From Sphingobacterium daejeonense (GTDB lineage Bacteria; Bacteroidota; Bacteroidia; Sphingobacteriales; Sphingobacteriaceae): 64,000 nucleotides of DNA. Below, in pieces: positions 1 through 9,933 of the stretch (the stretch's first letter is position 1; each line of letters begins with the position of its first letter). The DNA lies in assembly GCF_901472535.1 (NCBI RefSeq), contig NZ_LR590470.1:3348001-3412000 (forward strand), read 5' to 3'. The notes below the pieces were generated by a model. The model had not been told where the DNA came from. It saw only the letters and a program-made list of their open reading frames with translations, and ran no database searches. The translations under genes and the position numbers were made by a program.

Positions 1-884
1 ATATTAAAGTCATCAAATTCATACACTGTTGTTAGGGTATCTGGGGTATCTCCGGCATCATCTGGATATGCAAATTTACCACCTGCTGCCATAATAGACT
101 TTGGGTCAGACACTTTCATACCCAACAGGGCATAATCCAATAAATGGACTCCCCAATCCGTCATTAATCCTCCTGCATAATCCCAATACCATCTAAAATT
201 GTAATGGAAGCGATTAGGGTTGAATGTTCGAGTCTTTGCTGGTCCTAACCATGCTTTGTAATCCACACCTGCTGGAACTGGACCATCAGGTTCTTTTGGC
301 ACCCTCTTTTTCCATCCCAAATAGGCCCATGCCTTTACTAATCTTATTTTTCCCAACTGACCTGAATGCACAAAATCTATGGCATCCTTAAAATGTTTTT
401 GTGATCTCTGCCATTGGCCTACTTGAACAATACTATTGTACTTTTCCTTAGCCTCCAACATTGTATTACATTCGACGATTGAATTCCCAATTGGTTTTTC
501 AACATAGACTGCTTTACCAGCTTTACAGGCGTCAACCAACATTAAGCAATGCCAATGATCAGGAGTTCCTATTATCACGGCATCAACTTCATTGTCAGCC
601 AAGAGGTCTTTATAATTTTTGTAAACTTTGGGATTTTGTCCCAATTCTTTTAAGTTTTTTAATCTATCCTGAATAACAGAATCGTCGATATCACTAATAG
701 CAGTACAGCTAACATTAGATATTTTAAGGATAGAATTAAGGTCTGACCAGCCCATACCCTTGATTCCAATCGCACCGATTCTCAAAGTGGACTGCAGGTT
801 AGTTTTTGCAAATAAGGATGAAAAATGTAAGGCCGGAAAAAATAAAGCAGACTTATAAATAAACTCTCTTCTGGAAATAGTCAT
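1..884 (-). CDS. Gfo/Idh/MocA family oxidoreductase (3' end off window)
   Basis: NAD(P)-dependent sugar or cyclitol dehydrogenase family; the substrate cannot be told from sequence. I translated the minus strand from the ATG at 884 and it stays open to the window edge (294 residues, C-terminus missing). The N-terminus SRREF followed by a hydrophobic stretch resembles the twin-arginine signals of exported Bacteroidota members. A Rossmann glycine motif (GAIGIKGMG, residues 37-45), the EKP motif with the catalytic lysine (residues 129-131) and a WGVHLLDYAL motif further on fit the family. No frameshift is seen. It points away from copA and shares a 134-bp upstream region with it. Confidence 0.88.
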   Translation of the reverse strand, partial: MTISRREFIYKSALFFPALHFSSLFAKTNLQSTLRIGAIGIKGMGWSDLNSILKISNVSCTAISDIDDSVIQDRLKNLKELGQNPKVYKNYKDLLADNEVDAVIIGTPDHWHCLMLVDACKAGKAVYVEKPIGNSIVECNTMLEAKEKYNSIVQVGQWQRSQKHFKDAIDFVHSGQLGKIRLVKAWAYLGWKKRVPKEPDGPVPAGVDYKAWLGPAKTRTFNPNRFHYNFRWYWDYAGGLMTDWGVHLLDYALLGMKVSDPKSIMAAGGKFAYPDDAGDTPDTLTTVYEFDDFN

Positions 885-1018
885 TCGTTTTAGGTTTATA
901 TAAATGTACGATGTTATTGCAAATTCAGCATAATTTTATAACAATTTATTGAAATTATGTAACAATTCTGAACCCAATACTATCGAATTTTGTATTAATA
1001 TTAATCGATAGATTTAAG

Positions 1019-3683
1019 ATGAAAGAAAATCACACATATAAAGTTACTGGGATGACCTGCAATGGTTGCCGAACCAATGTTGAGAAGAAACTTAATGAGG
1101 TCGCTGGTGTTACCGCATCTGTCAATCTTGAAAAGGGAGAGGCCGAGATAAAATCAGACTCACCTGTTTCAGCTACTGATCTTCAGGACAAATTGGATGA
1201 ATTAGGTGGTCATTATCAAATTCATGATGATACATCATCCGAAATTAAACCTCATCACGAACACAAGGAAGAAGTTTCTGAAAGTGGACAATACATCTGT
1301 CCCATGTTCTGTGAAGGAAAGGATAAGATTTATGATGAGCCAGGTAGATGCCCAATATGTAATATGCATTTGCGCCCAGTTGAAAAGGTAGATTTCAATG
1401 CCCCTTCTCATCAGGAACATACACATCATAAACCGGTTCAAAATGAAAATAATGCTGGCAAGTATTATTGTCCTATGATGTGTGAAGGCGATAAGGTTTA
1501 TGACAAACCTGGATCGTGCCCTGTCTGTGGGATGAATTTGGAAAAAATTCCAGATACTACGCTCAAGGTTGAATATACCTGTCCGATGCATCCAGAAATT
1601 GTACAAGATCATCCTGGAAATTGTCCTATTTGCGGAATGGAACTTGTCCCTAACCAAGTTACTGAAGAGGATGACCAACATTACAGGAGTTTGCTTAAAA
1701 AATTCTGGATTTCTGTAGCATGTACGGTTCCTGTATTTGTTTTGTCGATGGGCGATATGTTGCCTGGCCAACCCATAAGCCAGGTGATTCCTTACAAAGT
1801 AAATGCATGGATTCAGTTGATCTTAACCCTTCCTGTTGTATTTTATACTTGTTGGATGTTTTTCCAAAGGGCATGGACATCTTTCAAAACATGGAATCTA
1901 AATATGTTTAGTTTGATTGGGTTGGGTGCAGCAGCAGCTTTTATATTTAGTTTACTTGCTTTCTTTTTCCCACAGATATTCCCAGCAGAACTCAAGGGCC
2001 ATCATGGCGAGGTTCATCTCTATTTTGAATCGGTAGTTGTTATCTTAACGCTAGTACTTCTAGGGCAAGTCATGGAAGCTAAAGCTCATTCAAAAACAAA
2101 CTCAGCGATAAAGGAACTCATTAAACTGAGCCCCGCAGAGGCTATCCTTGTTGAAAATGGAAAAGAAAGAAAAATTTCTATTCATGATGTTAAGCTTGGG
2201 GATATTCTTAGAGTAAGAGCAGGTGACAAAGTTCCGGTGGATGGAATAGTCACTGAGGGGGATACTTCGATTGATGAAGCAATGATTACGGGAGAACCTA
2301 TTCCTGTTGAAAAATCAATCGATGATCATGTTATTGGGGGTACCATTAATGGGAACCACGAGATTCTAATAAAAGCTGAACGTATTGGTTCTGAGACTTT
2401 ATTGGCACAAATTATTCAGTTGGTCAATAATGCGAGCCGTAGCCAACCCCAATTCAAAAATTAACTGACCGTGTTTCGAAGATATTCGTTCCTGCAGTAA
2501 TTGCCATTGCTGTTTTAACTTTTATTCTTTGGAATATTTCATCAGTTCCCAGCAGTACAGCTTTGGCCTTTTCCAATATGCTTGCCGTATTAATCGTGGC
2601 TTGTCCTTGTGCATTGGGATTGGCAACACCTATGTCTGTTTATGGTTGGGATTGGCAAGGGAGCTAAAAATGGGATACTAATCAAAAATTCGGCGGCTCT
2701 TGAAAAACTAGAGAAAGCCAATGTACTGGTAGTTGATAAAACTGGAACAATCACTGAAGGAAAACCTTCTGTTTCAGAAGTAGTTTCTGCAAATGATAAA
2801 TTCGCTGAAAAAGACATCTTACAGATTGCGGCCTCTGTGAATAAGAACAGTACTCATCCACTGGCCCAAGCAAATGACAGATAAAGCTAAAGATGATAAT
2901 GTTCATCTATTAGATGTTATCCAATTTGAGAATATTTCGGGAAAAGGTGTTAAAGGCAAGATTCATCATATGACAGCAATCTTAGGAACACCACGATTGA
3001 TGGAAGAACAACAGGTTGAAATCAGTCCAGAAATGAGAAAGAAGATCGAAGAACTACAAAAGAAAGGTAATTCTGTTTCTGTTCTTGCAATCGATGGCAG
3101 TATCGCAGGACTTGTGGCTGCATTTGATGCGCTCAAGAAAAGTAGCGTTGAAGTTATAAAAAGATTTATGGATGAAGGAGTGGAAGTTTACATGTTCACG
3201 GGAGACAACCAAAACACAGCAGATATCGTAGCAAAAGAAGCTGGTATCAAACATGCTAAAGGTAGTTTGCTTCCTGATGACAAGCTTAAAGGTATCAAAG
3301 ATCTTCAAGAATCTGGCAAGAAAGTGATCATGGTCGGAGATGGTATCAATGATGCTCCTGCCTTAACCCAAGCTGATGTTGGTATTGCAATGGGTACAGG
3401 TACAGACGTTGCAATCCAAAGTTCTGAAATTACTTTAATAAAAGGAGATCTTGTCGGAGTACATAAAGCATTTAAATTGAGTAAAGCAATGCTCAGGAAC
3501 ATCAAACAAAACCTTTTGTTTGCCTTTCTGTACAATGTTATAGGGATCCCAATTGCTGCAGGATTATTATATCCATCATTTGGCATCTTGATGTCACCTA
3601 TGATTGCAGCAGCAGCCATGAGCTTGAGTTCGGTGTCAGTTATTTTGAATTCGTTGAGGTTGAATACTGTAAAGTTGGATTAA
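1019..3683 (+). CDS. copA: Copper-translocating P1B-type ATPase (three frameshifts)
   Basis: Inner-membrane Cu(I) export ATPase of about 887 residues once indels are repaired. Order: an HMA domain with GMTCNGC (residues 11-17), a His-rich linker, three Cys-rich heavy-metal-binding repeats (CPMFCEG...CPIC, CPMMCEG...CPVC, CPMHPE...CPIC, about residues 90-215), membrane helices, the TGEP actuator loop, the transmembrane CPC motif, DKTGT phosphorylation motif, the HP motif (NSTHPLAQA) and GDGINDAP. Frame breaks lie near 2450 (a base missing before a C run), 2643 (extra T) and 2873 (extra A). All motifs are intact, so sequencing error is likelier than decay. It is about 25 kb from the other copper genes at 28.4-32.0 kb. 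Confidence 0.93.
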
Positions 3684-3835
3684 TATTAGTGGTTGGTGGA
3701 GACACCAACCACGGCGGTAATATTTTAGTGGTTGGTGGAGACACCAATCATGGCGGTAATATTTTAGTGGTTGGTGGGGACACCAACCATGGCGGTAATA
3801 TTTTAGTGGTTGGTGGGGACACCAACCATGGCTGC
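3682..3835. repeat. Four tandem 39-bp repeats, each a GNRA-loop hairpin
   Basis: Perfect 39-bp period. Hairpins lie at 3689-3712, 3728-3751, 3767-3790 and 3806-3829. Each is a 10-bp stem (GTGGTTGGTG paired with CACCAACCAC) closed by GAGA in copies 1-2 and GGGA in copies 3-4, both of which fit the GNRA tetraloop pattern. Substitutions in the right arms (C to T) turn G-C into G-U pairs and so keep the RNA stem. The array lies between the convergent 3' ends of copA and the MFS gene. No T-tract follows the hairpins, so simple intrinsic terminators are not a full explanation. Confidence 0.9.
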
Positions 3836-3846
3836 AACTACGATGT

Positions 3847-5060
3847 TTATTGAATGTTCTGGCCGGTGGTTTCATTGGCCAGTCTAATTTTATTTCCCAA
3901 TAATAAATGTGACCCTATGCCTAATAAAGCGAAGGTCACTCCTACAATACACACCCCAGTCCATCCTGCAACTCCCCAAGCTTGAGCTGCAATCCAGGAG
4001 CCAAAGGAGCCTCCTATAAAATATGAAACCATGTAAACTGTATTCAAGCGACTCGTTGCTGTAGTTTTGATTGCAAAGTAATCCGACTGGTTTCATAATA
4101 TGAGAAGATTGTAATCCCAGATCAATTAGTATAATACCAATCACTAAACCAATATAGGTGTTGCCCATAAAATATATAAAACCCCAACTTAAAAGAAGTA
4201 TTATAAGTGAAACCGTAATAATTTTATATCGGCTCCATATTTTATTTAATTTGCCGACAAGGACTGCTCCCAGAGCTCCCGCAGCACCAATTAAACCAAA
4301 TGTACCAGCGATGGAAGGTCCAACTTCAAACGGAGGTTGCTCTAGATGGAACGCAAGCGTTGTAAATACGGCACACATGGATGCAAAGCTTACTGCGCCT
4401 CTAAAAGATGCTAATTGTAGGATTGGTTCTGTCGTTGCTAAATGCCAAACAGATTTCATCAAGGAAGCATAATTACCCTGAAAATTCGGTTTCATCTCGG
4501 GCAACATCTTATAAATAAATACCCAAGAGACTACCATCATCGTAGCTGCTCCCCAATAAATGCTTCGCCAACCCCAAATATCACCAACAATTCCACCAAT
4601 AAACCTTGACAATAATATCCCAAGCAACAATCCCGACATCACCATTCCAATATTTTGGGATCTATTTTCAGAATTAGACAAATCTGCCACCATAGGCACA
4701 AATAATTGGGGGATAACAGATGTACATCCTATTAAGAAACTGGCCATGGACATCATCCAAAGTTCCTTAGAAATAGCCATCCAGATAAGAGCCAGAAATA
4801 CGATTACTAAATCTACAAGAATTAACTTCTTACGAAATAGCTTATCCCCAAGAGGGATTATCATCAACAAACCAAAGGCATAGCCCAATTGTGTAAAAAC
4901 CGTTATTTTACTGACTTCCGCTTCTGTTACTTTGAATTCAGCAGCAATCTCTGCTAACAATGGCTGATTGTAATAGTTGTTTTGCAACGACTACCCCTGA
5001 TACAATGGTCATTAACCATAAGAGTGCAGATGTAAGTTTGGGGCGCCCGAAGTTTTCCAT
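3847..5060 (-). CDS. MFS transporter (two frameshifts)
   Basis: Inner-membrane major facilitator permease, about 403 residues after repair, substrate unknown. The start is the ATG at 5060 (MENFGRPKLTSAL), which leads into the first helix and VVVANNYYNQPLL, a motif common in small drug or sugar-type MFS exporters. The frame breaks near 4983 (extra A) and again near 4095, after which the last two helices follow in a third frame to the TAA at 3847. Many hydrophobic segments and the loop PLGDKLFRKK between helices 2 and 3 support the family. It is divergent from a Crp/Fnr-type regulator 83 bp away, which may control it (inference). Confidence 0.85.
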
Positions 5061-5143
5061 AAAGTATTTCTGATTGTAAATCTAAAGAATGTGTAAGAAA
5101 TGAACAATAATAACCTTTATTGGTTTTGTAATAAAACCTTTCT

Positions 5144-5719
5144 ATGGAAAATTTAAGGACAGCAATGGAGGAACTGATCCAAGCAAAAATGCCGGACCAA
5201 GATTGGGAATATTTTCAATCCAAACTAATTTTCAAAGAATTTCCGAAAAAGCATCGATTGATTGAAGCAGGTCAAACAGAACGATATTTATCATTTATAA
5301 TAAAGGGAATTATCCGTTTTTATATTCCCGGGCCCGAACATGACACTACCGTATATATGGCCTTTGATAATTGGTTCACCAGTGTTTATGATTCTTTTGT
5401 AACACAAGGGCCCTCCTATTATTCTGCTGAAACTTTACAAGAAACTAGCATGCTCAGGATTTCATATTCAGATTTACAAGATGTGTATAAAAATACTTCA
5501 GTAGGAAATTTAATTGGGAGAAGAGCATCTGAAGTATTATTTGTATTAAAAACACAACGTGAGATATCTCTTTTAAAATTAAATGCTGAAGAGAGATACC
5601 TTCAATTATTAAAAGAACAACCTCATCTTATCCAAACTATACCGCAAAAATATCTCGCTTCCTATATTGGTATCACCCCCCAAGCTTTGAGTAGAATACG
5701 AAAAAGAATCAATGCATGA
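5144..5719 (+). CDS. Crp/Fnr family transcriptional regulator
   Basis: 191 residues. The N-terminal part resembles a cyclic-nucleotide-binding beta-roll ([19 protein letters not shown], then a conserved G-I-I-R-F strand). The C-terminal part carries a short helix-turn-helix: [20 protein letters not shown]. The cNMP phosphate-binding cassette is not conserved, as in many Bacteroidota paralogues, so the effector is unknown. It is divergently placed to the MFS gene, which suggests local control of efflux or uptake. Confidence 0.85.
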   Translation: MENLRTAMEELIQAKMPDQDWEYFQSKLIFKEFPKKHRLIEAGQTERYLSFIIKGIIRFYIPGPEHDTTVYMAFDNWFTSVYDSFVTQGPSYYSAETLQETSMLRISYSDLQDVYKNTSVGNLIGRRASEVLFVLKTQREISLLKLNAEERYLQLLKEQPHLIQTIPQKYLASYIGITPQALSRIRKRINA

Positions 5720-6030
5720 CATACAAAAATATTATGTCAGCATAATTGTTGAAATGTCAGTCATTATTTTGTAATTGGACTGCCAGTATGGCTAAGACTT
5801 TTAATTAATATACCCTCAGTTAGCTGTACACAAACTTCAAATTGTTGGTTTATTGTCATCAATATTGCTTTACACTTAATTGACAATCTTATAACTTTCA
5901 ATCCACCAGATGTTTACACATTTATTTCATAAAAACCATAGATAAATCCATTTATTGACAATATAGTTTGGCATAGGTATTGACTTATTGACCATACATG
6001 ACAATAAAGTCAAACAAATTAATTAAAATC
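5720..6030. other. 311-bp AT-rich intergenic region with TTATTGAC repeats
   Basis: No gene is visible. The last 80 bases carry TTATTGAC near 5951 and 5980 with a related TATTGAC between them, just upstream of the barrel-protein gene. They could be a regulator binding site or promoter context. No exact TAnnTTTG element is seen. Confidence 0.4.
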
Positions 6031-6624
6031 ATGAAAAAATTATTACTTACATTATCTGCAGTAGCAGTTTTAGGATTAGCAGCAAACGCACAAACTGAAA
6101 AAGGAAAGTTTATTGTTGGTGGTCAAGTTGGATACCACGGCAGTTCAGTTAAAGATACAGATAACAAAAACAATTCATTAATTATTAATCCTAATGTGGG
6201 TTATTTTGTGGCTGATAATATTGCTATCGGTACCGGAATTGGTTACGAATGGTCAAAATATGAACAAGCAAATTATCCTGAAAGTACAGAGTCAGCATTT
6301 GTTCTAACTCCATTTGGAAGAATGTATAGCAAAAATGATGGACCTGTTAAATTCTTTGGACAGTTATCTGTTCCAATGGCATGGGGAACTCAAAAAATAG
6401 ATGATACTAAAACAGCAACAACTGCCAATTACGGAGTTGAACTTGCTCCTGGTATTGCATACTTCCCAACTTCCAATATCGGAGTAGAATTTAAAGTAAG
6501 AGGATTATTCTACAATAATTCTTCAGTAACTGAAGAATCAACTGATACAAAAGTTACAACTGATATGTACGGATTAAATGTTAACTCATTAGCGCCAACT
6601 GTTGGTGTAACATTCCACTTTTAA
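6031..6624 (+). CDS. Outer-membrane beta-barrel protein (porin-like)
   Basis: 197 residues from ATG 6031, preferred over the upstream ATG at 5998 because it gives a standard signal peptide (MKKLLLTLSAVAVLGLAANA, cleavage before Q). The mature part consists of alternating beta-strands, for example FIVGGQVGYHG and GTGIGYEW, and ends in VGVTFHF. The terminal phenylalanine is the usual outer-membrane barrel assembly signal. It fits the small OMP_b-brl type of Bacteroidota. Function unknown; possibly an 8-strand barrel. A strong terminator follows. Confidence 0.85.
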   Translation: MKKLLLTLSAVAVLGLAANAQTEKGKFIVGGQVGYHGSSVKDTDNKNNSLIINPNVGYFVADNIAIGTGIGYEWSKYEQANYPESTESAFVLTPFGRMYSKNDGPVKFFGQLSVPMAWGTQKIDDTKTATTANYGVELAPGIAYFPTSNIGVEFKVRGLFYNNSSVTEESTDTKVTTDMYGLNVNSLAPTVGVTFHF

Positions 6625-6647
6625 TAAATAGGTAGTTCAATAATATG

Positions 6648-6684
6648 AAAGCCTCGTTTTCAAAAAAACGAGGCTTTTTTATTT
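6648..6684. terminator. Bidirectional intrinsic terminator
   Basis: AAAGCCTCGTTTT and its complement AAAACGAGGCTTT flank a short loop, with A and T runs on the two sides. It sits between the convergent barrel gene and the membrane-protein gene and can serve both. Confidence 0.85.
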
Positions 6685-6690
6685 TCCTAT

Positions 6691-7122
6691 CTATTCTTCT
6701 GCAGCGAATTGCCTTCTTTGAAAGAAATAGTAAATAATAATCTCCATCAAAATAATTCCTATTGCTAGGAAAATTAATGTTGTATAAAATCTATTATCAA
6801 AAACATTAATATCATATTCAAACCATAAGGCGCTTAACATAGTTATTATGCTAATTAAATAAAATATCCATTGGAGTTTTATCTTTATCCCAAAAAATTT
6901 AAAGCTAAGAACTAATCCTGCTGATCTCAAATCTTGATCTTGATTTTTCCATCGCCTTAGGTTCATATTATATCTAATTAACAATTCCATATAAAGTAAG
7001 AATTGTAAAATGATAACAATCATTAATGAATTTGGCATTTTAGGTAAAGTAAAATGCAGAAATAACCATAAAATGGAGGCTCCTACCAATAAGCGCAAAC
7101 CATTCTGAATCCATAGTTTCAT
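6691..7122 (-). CDS. Hypothetical four-helix membrane protein
   Basis: 143 residues with four hydrophobic segments (about residues 9-27, 32-49, 85-105 and 114-132) and a basic loop between helices 2 and 3. I do not recognise the family. It stands alone, with a shared terminator downstream and an AT-rich 120-bp gap upstream. Confidence 0.65.
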   Translation of the reverse strand: MKLWIQNGLRLLVGASILWLFLHFTLPKMPNSLMIVIILQFLLYMELLIRYNMNLRRWKNQDQDLRSAGLVLSFKFFGIKIKLQWIFYLISIITMLSALWFEYDINVFDNRFYTTLIFLAIGIILMEIIIYYFFQRRQFAAEE

Positions 7123-7244
7123 AAATCACAAGATTAAATTAAAGTATTGGTTATAATTAAGTTAAGCTCAATTTTAGTTAAAAATAAACTAAATTATTTA
7201 AATTAAATAACTATAATATATTTTATTTTAATCTAATAGAAATA

Positions 7245-7658
7245 TTACTCACTCATCAATATTGGTAAAGCAAACTGTTTTAATAGATTTGCTAATTTTA
7301 CTTCTGTGATCTCCGACTTCTTCACCCATCTCACTTCATTCAACTCAGCTAAAGGTTGAAGATTCTCTAATTTTTCAGAATATTGGCACTTAAAAACATA
7401 TCCTTTAACCGTTTTACCAACCTCATTTACCGCTTGCGCTTCATGTACTCCGATTAATTGACAATCTACTGCTGTGAAATGTATATTTAATTCTTCATTC
7501 AATTCCCTGATTAAACTCTCTATCGGAATTTCATCGACTTCAATCTTCCCTCCTGGCAATTGATAATACAATGATCCCTTTTTCTGAACAGTTAAAAGCT
7601 CATTCTGGTCATTTATAATAATACCTACTGCTATAGTTATGTAGTTATTTAGCTTCAT
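7245..7658 (-). CDS. Nudix hydrolase
   Basis: 137 residues from ATG 7658; a longer reading would need a TTG at 7685. The Nudix box GGKIEVDE...RELNEELNI matches Gx5Ex7REUxEExGU except that the final glycine is asparagine. Such enzymes hydrolyse nucleoside diphosphate derivatives (8-oxo-dGTP, ADP-ribose and the like). The strand LYYQLPGG just before the box is typical of MutT-like members. Substrate not predictable. Confidence 0.85.
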   Translation of the reverse strand: MKLNNYITIAVGIIINDQNELLTVQKKGSLYYQLPGGKIEVDEIPIESLIRELNEELNIHFTAVDCQLIGVHEAQAVNEVGKTVKGYVFKCQYSEKLENLQPLAELNEVRWVKKSEITEVKLANLLKQFALPILMSE

Positions 7659-7753
7659 TTGACGAATAATAGAAATATTTTGCAAAAATCGGAAATAATG
7701 GAATGATTTTTAATATCATTATGGTGATATTGATTAAAACACCAAACTAACGA

Positions 7754-8795
7754 ATGAAACAATACTTTTTCTGGTCCTTACTTATCGCTTTTTTAACTAT
7801 CGCATCTTGTAAGAACTCGTCAAAAAACATTAGTGAAGCTGAAAAAAGAAAGCAAGATTCCATAGAGAGAGTAAAAAAAGCTCAAGAAGAGGCTGAGAAA
7901 GCTGAACGGGAACGTCCAAGGACTGCAGCAGATATCAAACTTGAAAAAGACCTTGCCTACGACAAACATACCTTAGAGGAAACATATCCCTATAAGGATA
8001 CTACCCGTCAATTCCAGATTGAGAAAATAAAGGAAAGGTTGGCATTTATTGAGAATTTTCAAAGGGCCCCACATAATTATGGAGTTCTTCAAAACTATAA
8101 AAATCGCAATGGCGAAGCAGCAGTTGTAGAGCATTTTGTTAGAAATGCTTACAAACGTGTATCAGATACATTGGGAACCGAAAAATATCAATCTGCTCCC
8201 TTATATCAAGAAGAGAACAGCGCAAAGCCATCTATATATGGTCGTGATGGATCTCTTGTAAGCTTGGAAAGCTCTGATACTGTGAAGATGGTAAAAGTGA
8301 ATGGGATTTCATTTGAAGGAACATGGTTTGTACCCAAAAGATATGTTAAAGCAATCGGTGATTCTTTAAAAATCACCCATGTTAACTTTGTAGATGTTAC
8401 AAACCAAAATATTTTGACAGTAGAAAGAACTGGCGAAAATGAGTGGAAAATTCGCAGTATGAACCCTGCTACTTCCGGTCTACATAAGCCACCACATCAG
8501 ATGGAAACGCCTGTAGGGATTTTTATGGTTCAAGAGCAGAAACCGAAGATGTTTTATTTTGGGGATGGCACCAAAACGATTGAGGGATTTGCGCCATATG
8601 CGTCTAGATTCACCAATGGGGGGCTATATTCATGGTGTTCCGGTTAATAATCCTAAAGGGAAGATTGTTGAGTACTCTTGGTCTTTGGGTACGACCCCAA
8701 GGTCACATATGTGTGTCAGAAATGCGTCATCTCACGCTAAATTTGTTTATGATACGTCAAAACCCTTCAAATCCTTGGTCGTAGTTATTGATTAA
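7754..8795 (+). CDS. L,D-transpeptidase (YkuD) lipoprotein (one frameshift)
   Basis: About 346 residues. The start MKQYFFWSLLIAFLTIASC is a lipoprotein signal with lipobox IASC. A charged helical stretch follows, then a C-terminal YkuD domain with HQMETPVG...YIHGVPV and the catalytic motif PRSHMCVRNA. The usual SHGCxR glycine is methionine here. An extra G in a G run near 8620 breaks the frame just before the catalytic histidine, and the second segment resumes in the expected frame. It probably forms 3-3 peptidoglycan cross-links or anchors proteins at the envelope. The next gene belongs to the related YkuD_2 type. Confidence 0.85.
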
Positions 8796-8829
8796 ACGTT
8801 ATTTAACACTTTGATTGTCATATTTTTCC

Positions 8830-8837
8830 TAGCTTTG
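8830..8837 (+). promoter_or_regulatory. Bacteroidetes-type -7 element
   Basis: TAGCTTTG matches TAnnTTTG and lies 31 bp before the ATG of the second L,D-transpeptidase gene. A TTTG at 8810-8813 is upstream at shorter than ideal spacing. Confidence 0.5.
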
Positions 8838-8868
8838 TATTTGTAAACGTAGACTAGGAAAAGTGCTT

Positions 8869-9654
8869 ATGAATAAACTATTGCTTATTTCATTATGGGC
8901 TATTGCGACCTCCACCATGACTGGAGACCTAAACAACACTCAGCAAGTTAAAGCCCCAATCGAAATCAAACAAACAGAACAAGAATTAGTAAAAGATCCG
9001 GTTAAAGAATTGTATGACGAAATGAAGTTACAAGGGACCATCAAATGGGAAGCCTTCGAGCAAGCTATGCAAGGTTACAACCAATTGAGTCCGAAAAACA
9101 GGAACATCATGACGATCATCGACTTTACGCTGCCTTCTACTGACAAAAGAATGTACGTTTTGGATATGAAAGCTAAAAAGCTTTTGTACCATTCCGTAGT
9201 ATCTCATGGAAGAAATAGTGGTGAGAATTATGCCACTTCTTTTTCTAATAGGAATGGATCATTTCAAAGTTCTTTAGGATTCTATTACGCCTCAGAAACT
9301 TACTTTGGCGGAAATGGTTATTCCCTAAGACTTGATGGATTAGAAAAAGGAATCAATGATCAAGCAAGACCAAGAGCTATTGTGGTTCATGGTGCAGATT
9401 ATTGCAGTACTGACATCATCAAATCAACAGGTAGACTTGGAAGAAGCTACGGCTGCCCTGCCCTACCTCGTGAGTTGGCAAAACCTATCATCAATACTAT
9501 CAAAGGTGGAAGCCTGATGTTTATCTACGCAGGTAATAAAGAATATCTTGCAAATACCAAGTTCGTTAAGAAATCTCCTTTGATGCCTTCAAATACTCTT
9601 ATTGCAACACAAGAAGCTGAAGAAACTATTAAAGGAAAGACGGTGTTGAACTAA
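8869..9654 (+). CDS. Murein L,D-transpeptidase catalytic domain protein (YkuD_2 type)
   Basis: 261 residues from ATG 8869; a GTG at 8863 is also in frame. A hydrophobic N-terminus suggests export. The catalytic region reads AIVVHGADYCS...GRLGRSYGCPALPRE, with the histidine and cysteine of the cysteine-transpeptidase fold. It also has the VLDMKAKKLLYHSVVSHG strand pair typical of this group. Predicted role is in peptidoglycan remodelling. It has its own promoter element 31 bp upstream and is followed by a heptamer repeat array and two terminators. Confidence 0.85.
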   Translation: MNKLLLISLWAIATSTMTGDLNNTQQVKAPIEIKQTEQELVKDPVKELYDEMKLQGTIKWEAFEQAMQGYNQLSPKNRNIMTIIDFTLPSTDKRMYVLDMKAKKLLYHSVVSHGRNSGENYATSFSNRNGSFQSSLGFYYASETYFGGNGYSLRLDGLEKGINDQARPRAIVVHGADYCSTDIIKSTGRLGRSYGCPALPRELAKPIINTIKGGSLMFIYAGNKEYLANTKFVKKSPLMPSNTLIATQEAEETIKGKTVLN

Positions 9655-9674
9655 GGATTAGATGTGAGATTTTA

Positions 9675-9702
9675 GACATAAGACATAAGACATAAGACAT
9701 AA
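9675..9702 (+). repeat. Four direct copies of heptamer GACATAA
   Basis: Four perfect 7-bp units after the transpeptidase stop. A related array, inverted, lies at 9899-9933. Both flank the two terminators of this convergent intergenic region. Confidence 0.85.
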
Positions 9703-9714
9703 GAGTTAGTATAT

Positions 9715-9740
9715 AGGCCAGAGTAAAATCTGGCCTTTTT
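9715..9740 (+). terminator. Intrinsic terminator
   Basis: AGGCCAGA and TCTGGCCT stem with a 6-nt loop, followed by TTTT. It serves the transpeptidase gene. Confidence 0.8.
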
Positions 9741-9774
9741 AATTAATAATCCTTCCTTGGCTGACTCTAATAAT

Positions 9775-9816
9775 AAAAAGAAATAGCCGCTATATTTTGA
9801 GCGGCTATTTCTTTTT
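9775..9816. terminator. Perfect 17-bp bidirectional terminator
   Basis: AAAAAGAAATAGCCGCT pairs perfectly with AGCGGCTATTTCTTTTT around an 8-nt loop. A and T runs at the two ends allow use on either strand, most likely for purF on the minus strand. Confidence 0.85.
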
Positions 9817-9898
9817 ATAGAGACTTATTTTCTAAATTTTAAATAGATCATGAACTAATTATTATTGATTTGCCAATGTCTATTTAGCGAAGGACAAT

Positions 9899-9933
9899 TG
9901 TCTTTTGTCTAATGTCTTTTGTCTAATGTCTAT
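9899..9933 (-). repeat. Five heptamers TGTCTNN (inverted relative to 9675-9702)
   Basis: On the plus strand five consecutive units read TGTCTTT, TGTCTAA, TGTCTTT, TGTCTAA, TGTCTAT. The last overlaps the purF stop codon. As minus-strand sequence they are nnAGACA, the same core as TAAGACA in the other array. Confidence 0.8.

Noticed and set aside
2609-2884. Stand-alone protein with a DKTGT motif
   Set aside because: It is the middle part of copA between two frame breaks.
3636-3875. Minus-strand open frame with a repeated HQPLKYYR peptide
   Set aside because: It is a translation of the 39-bp hairpin repeat (39 is a multiple of three, so the frame stays open). RNA-level constraint explains the sequence better.
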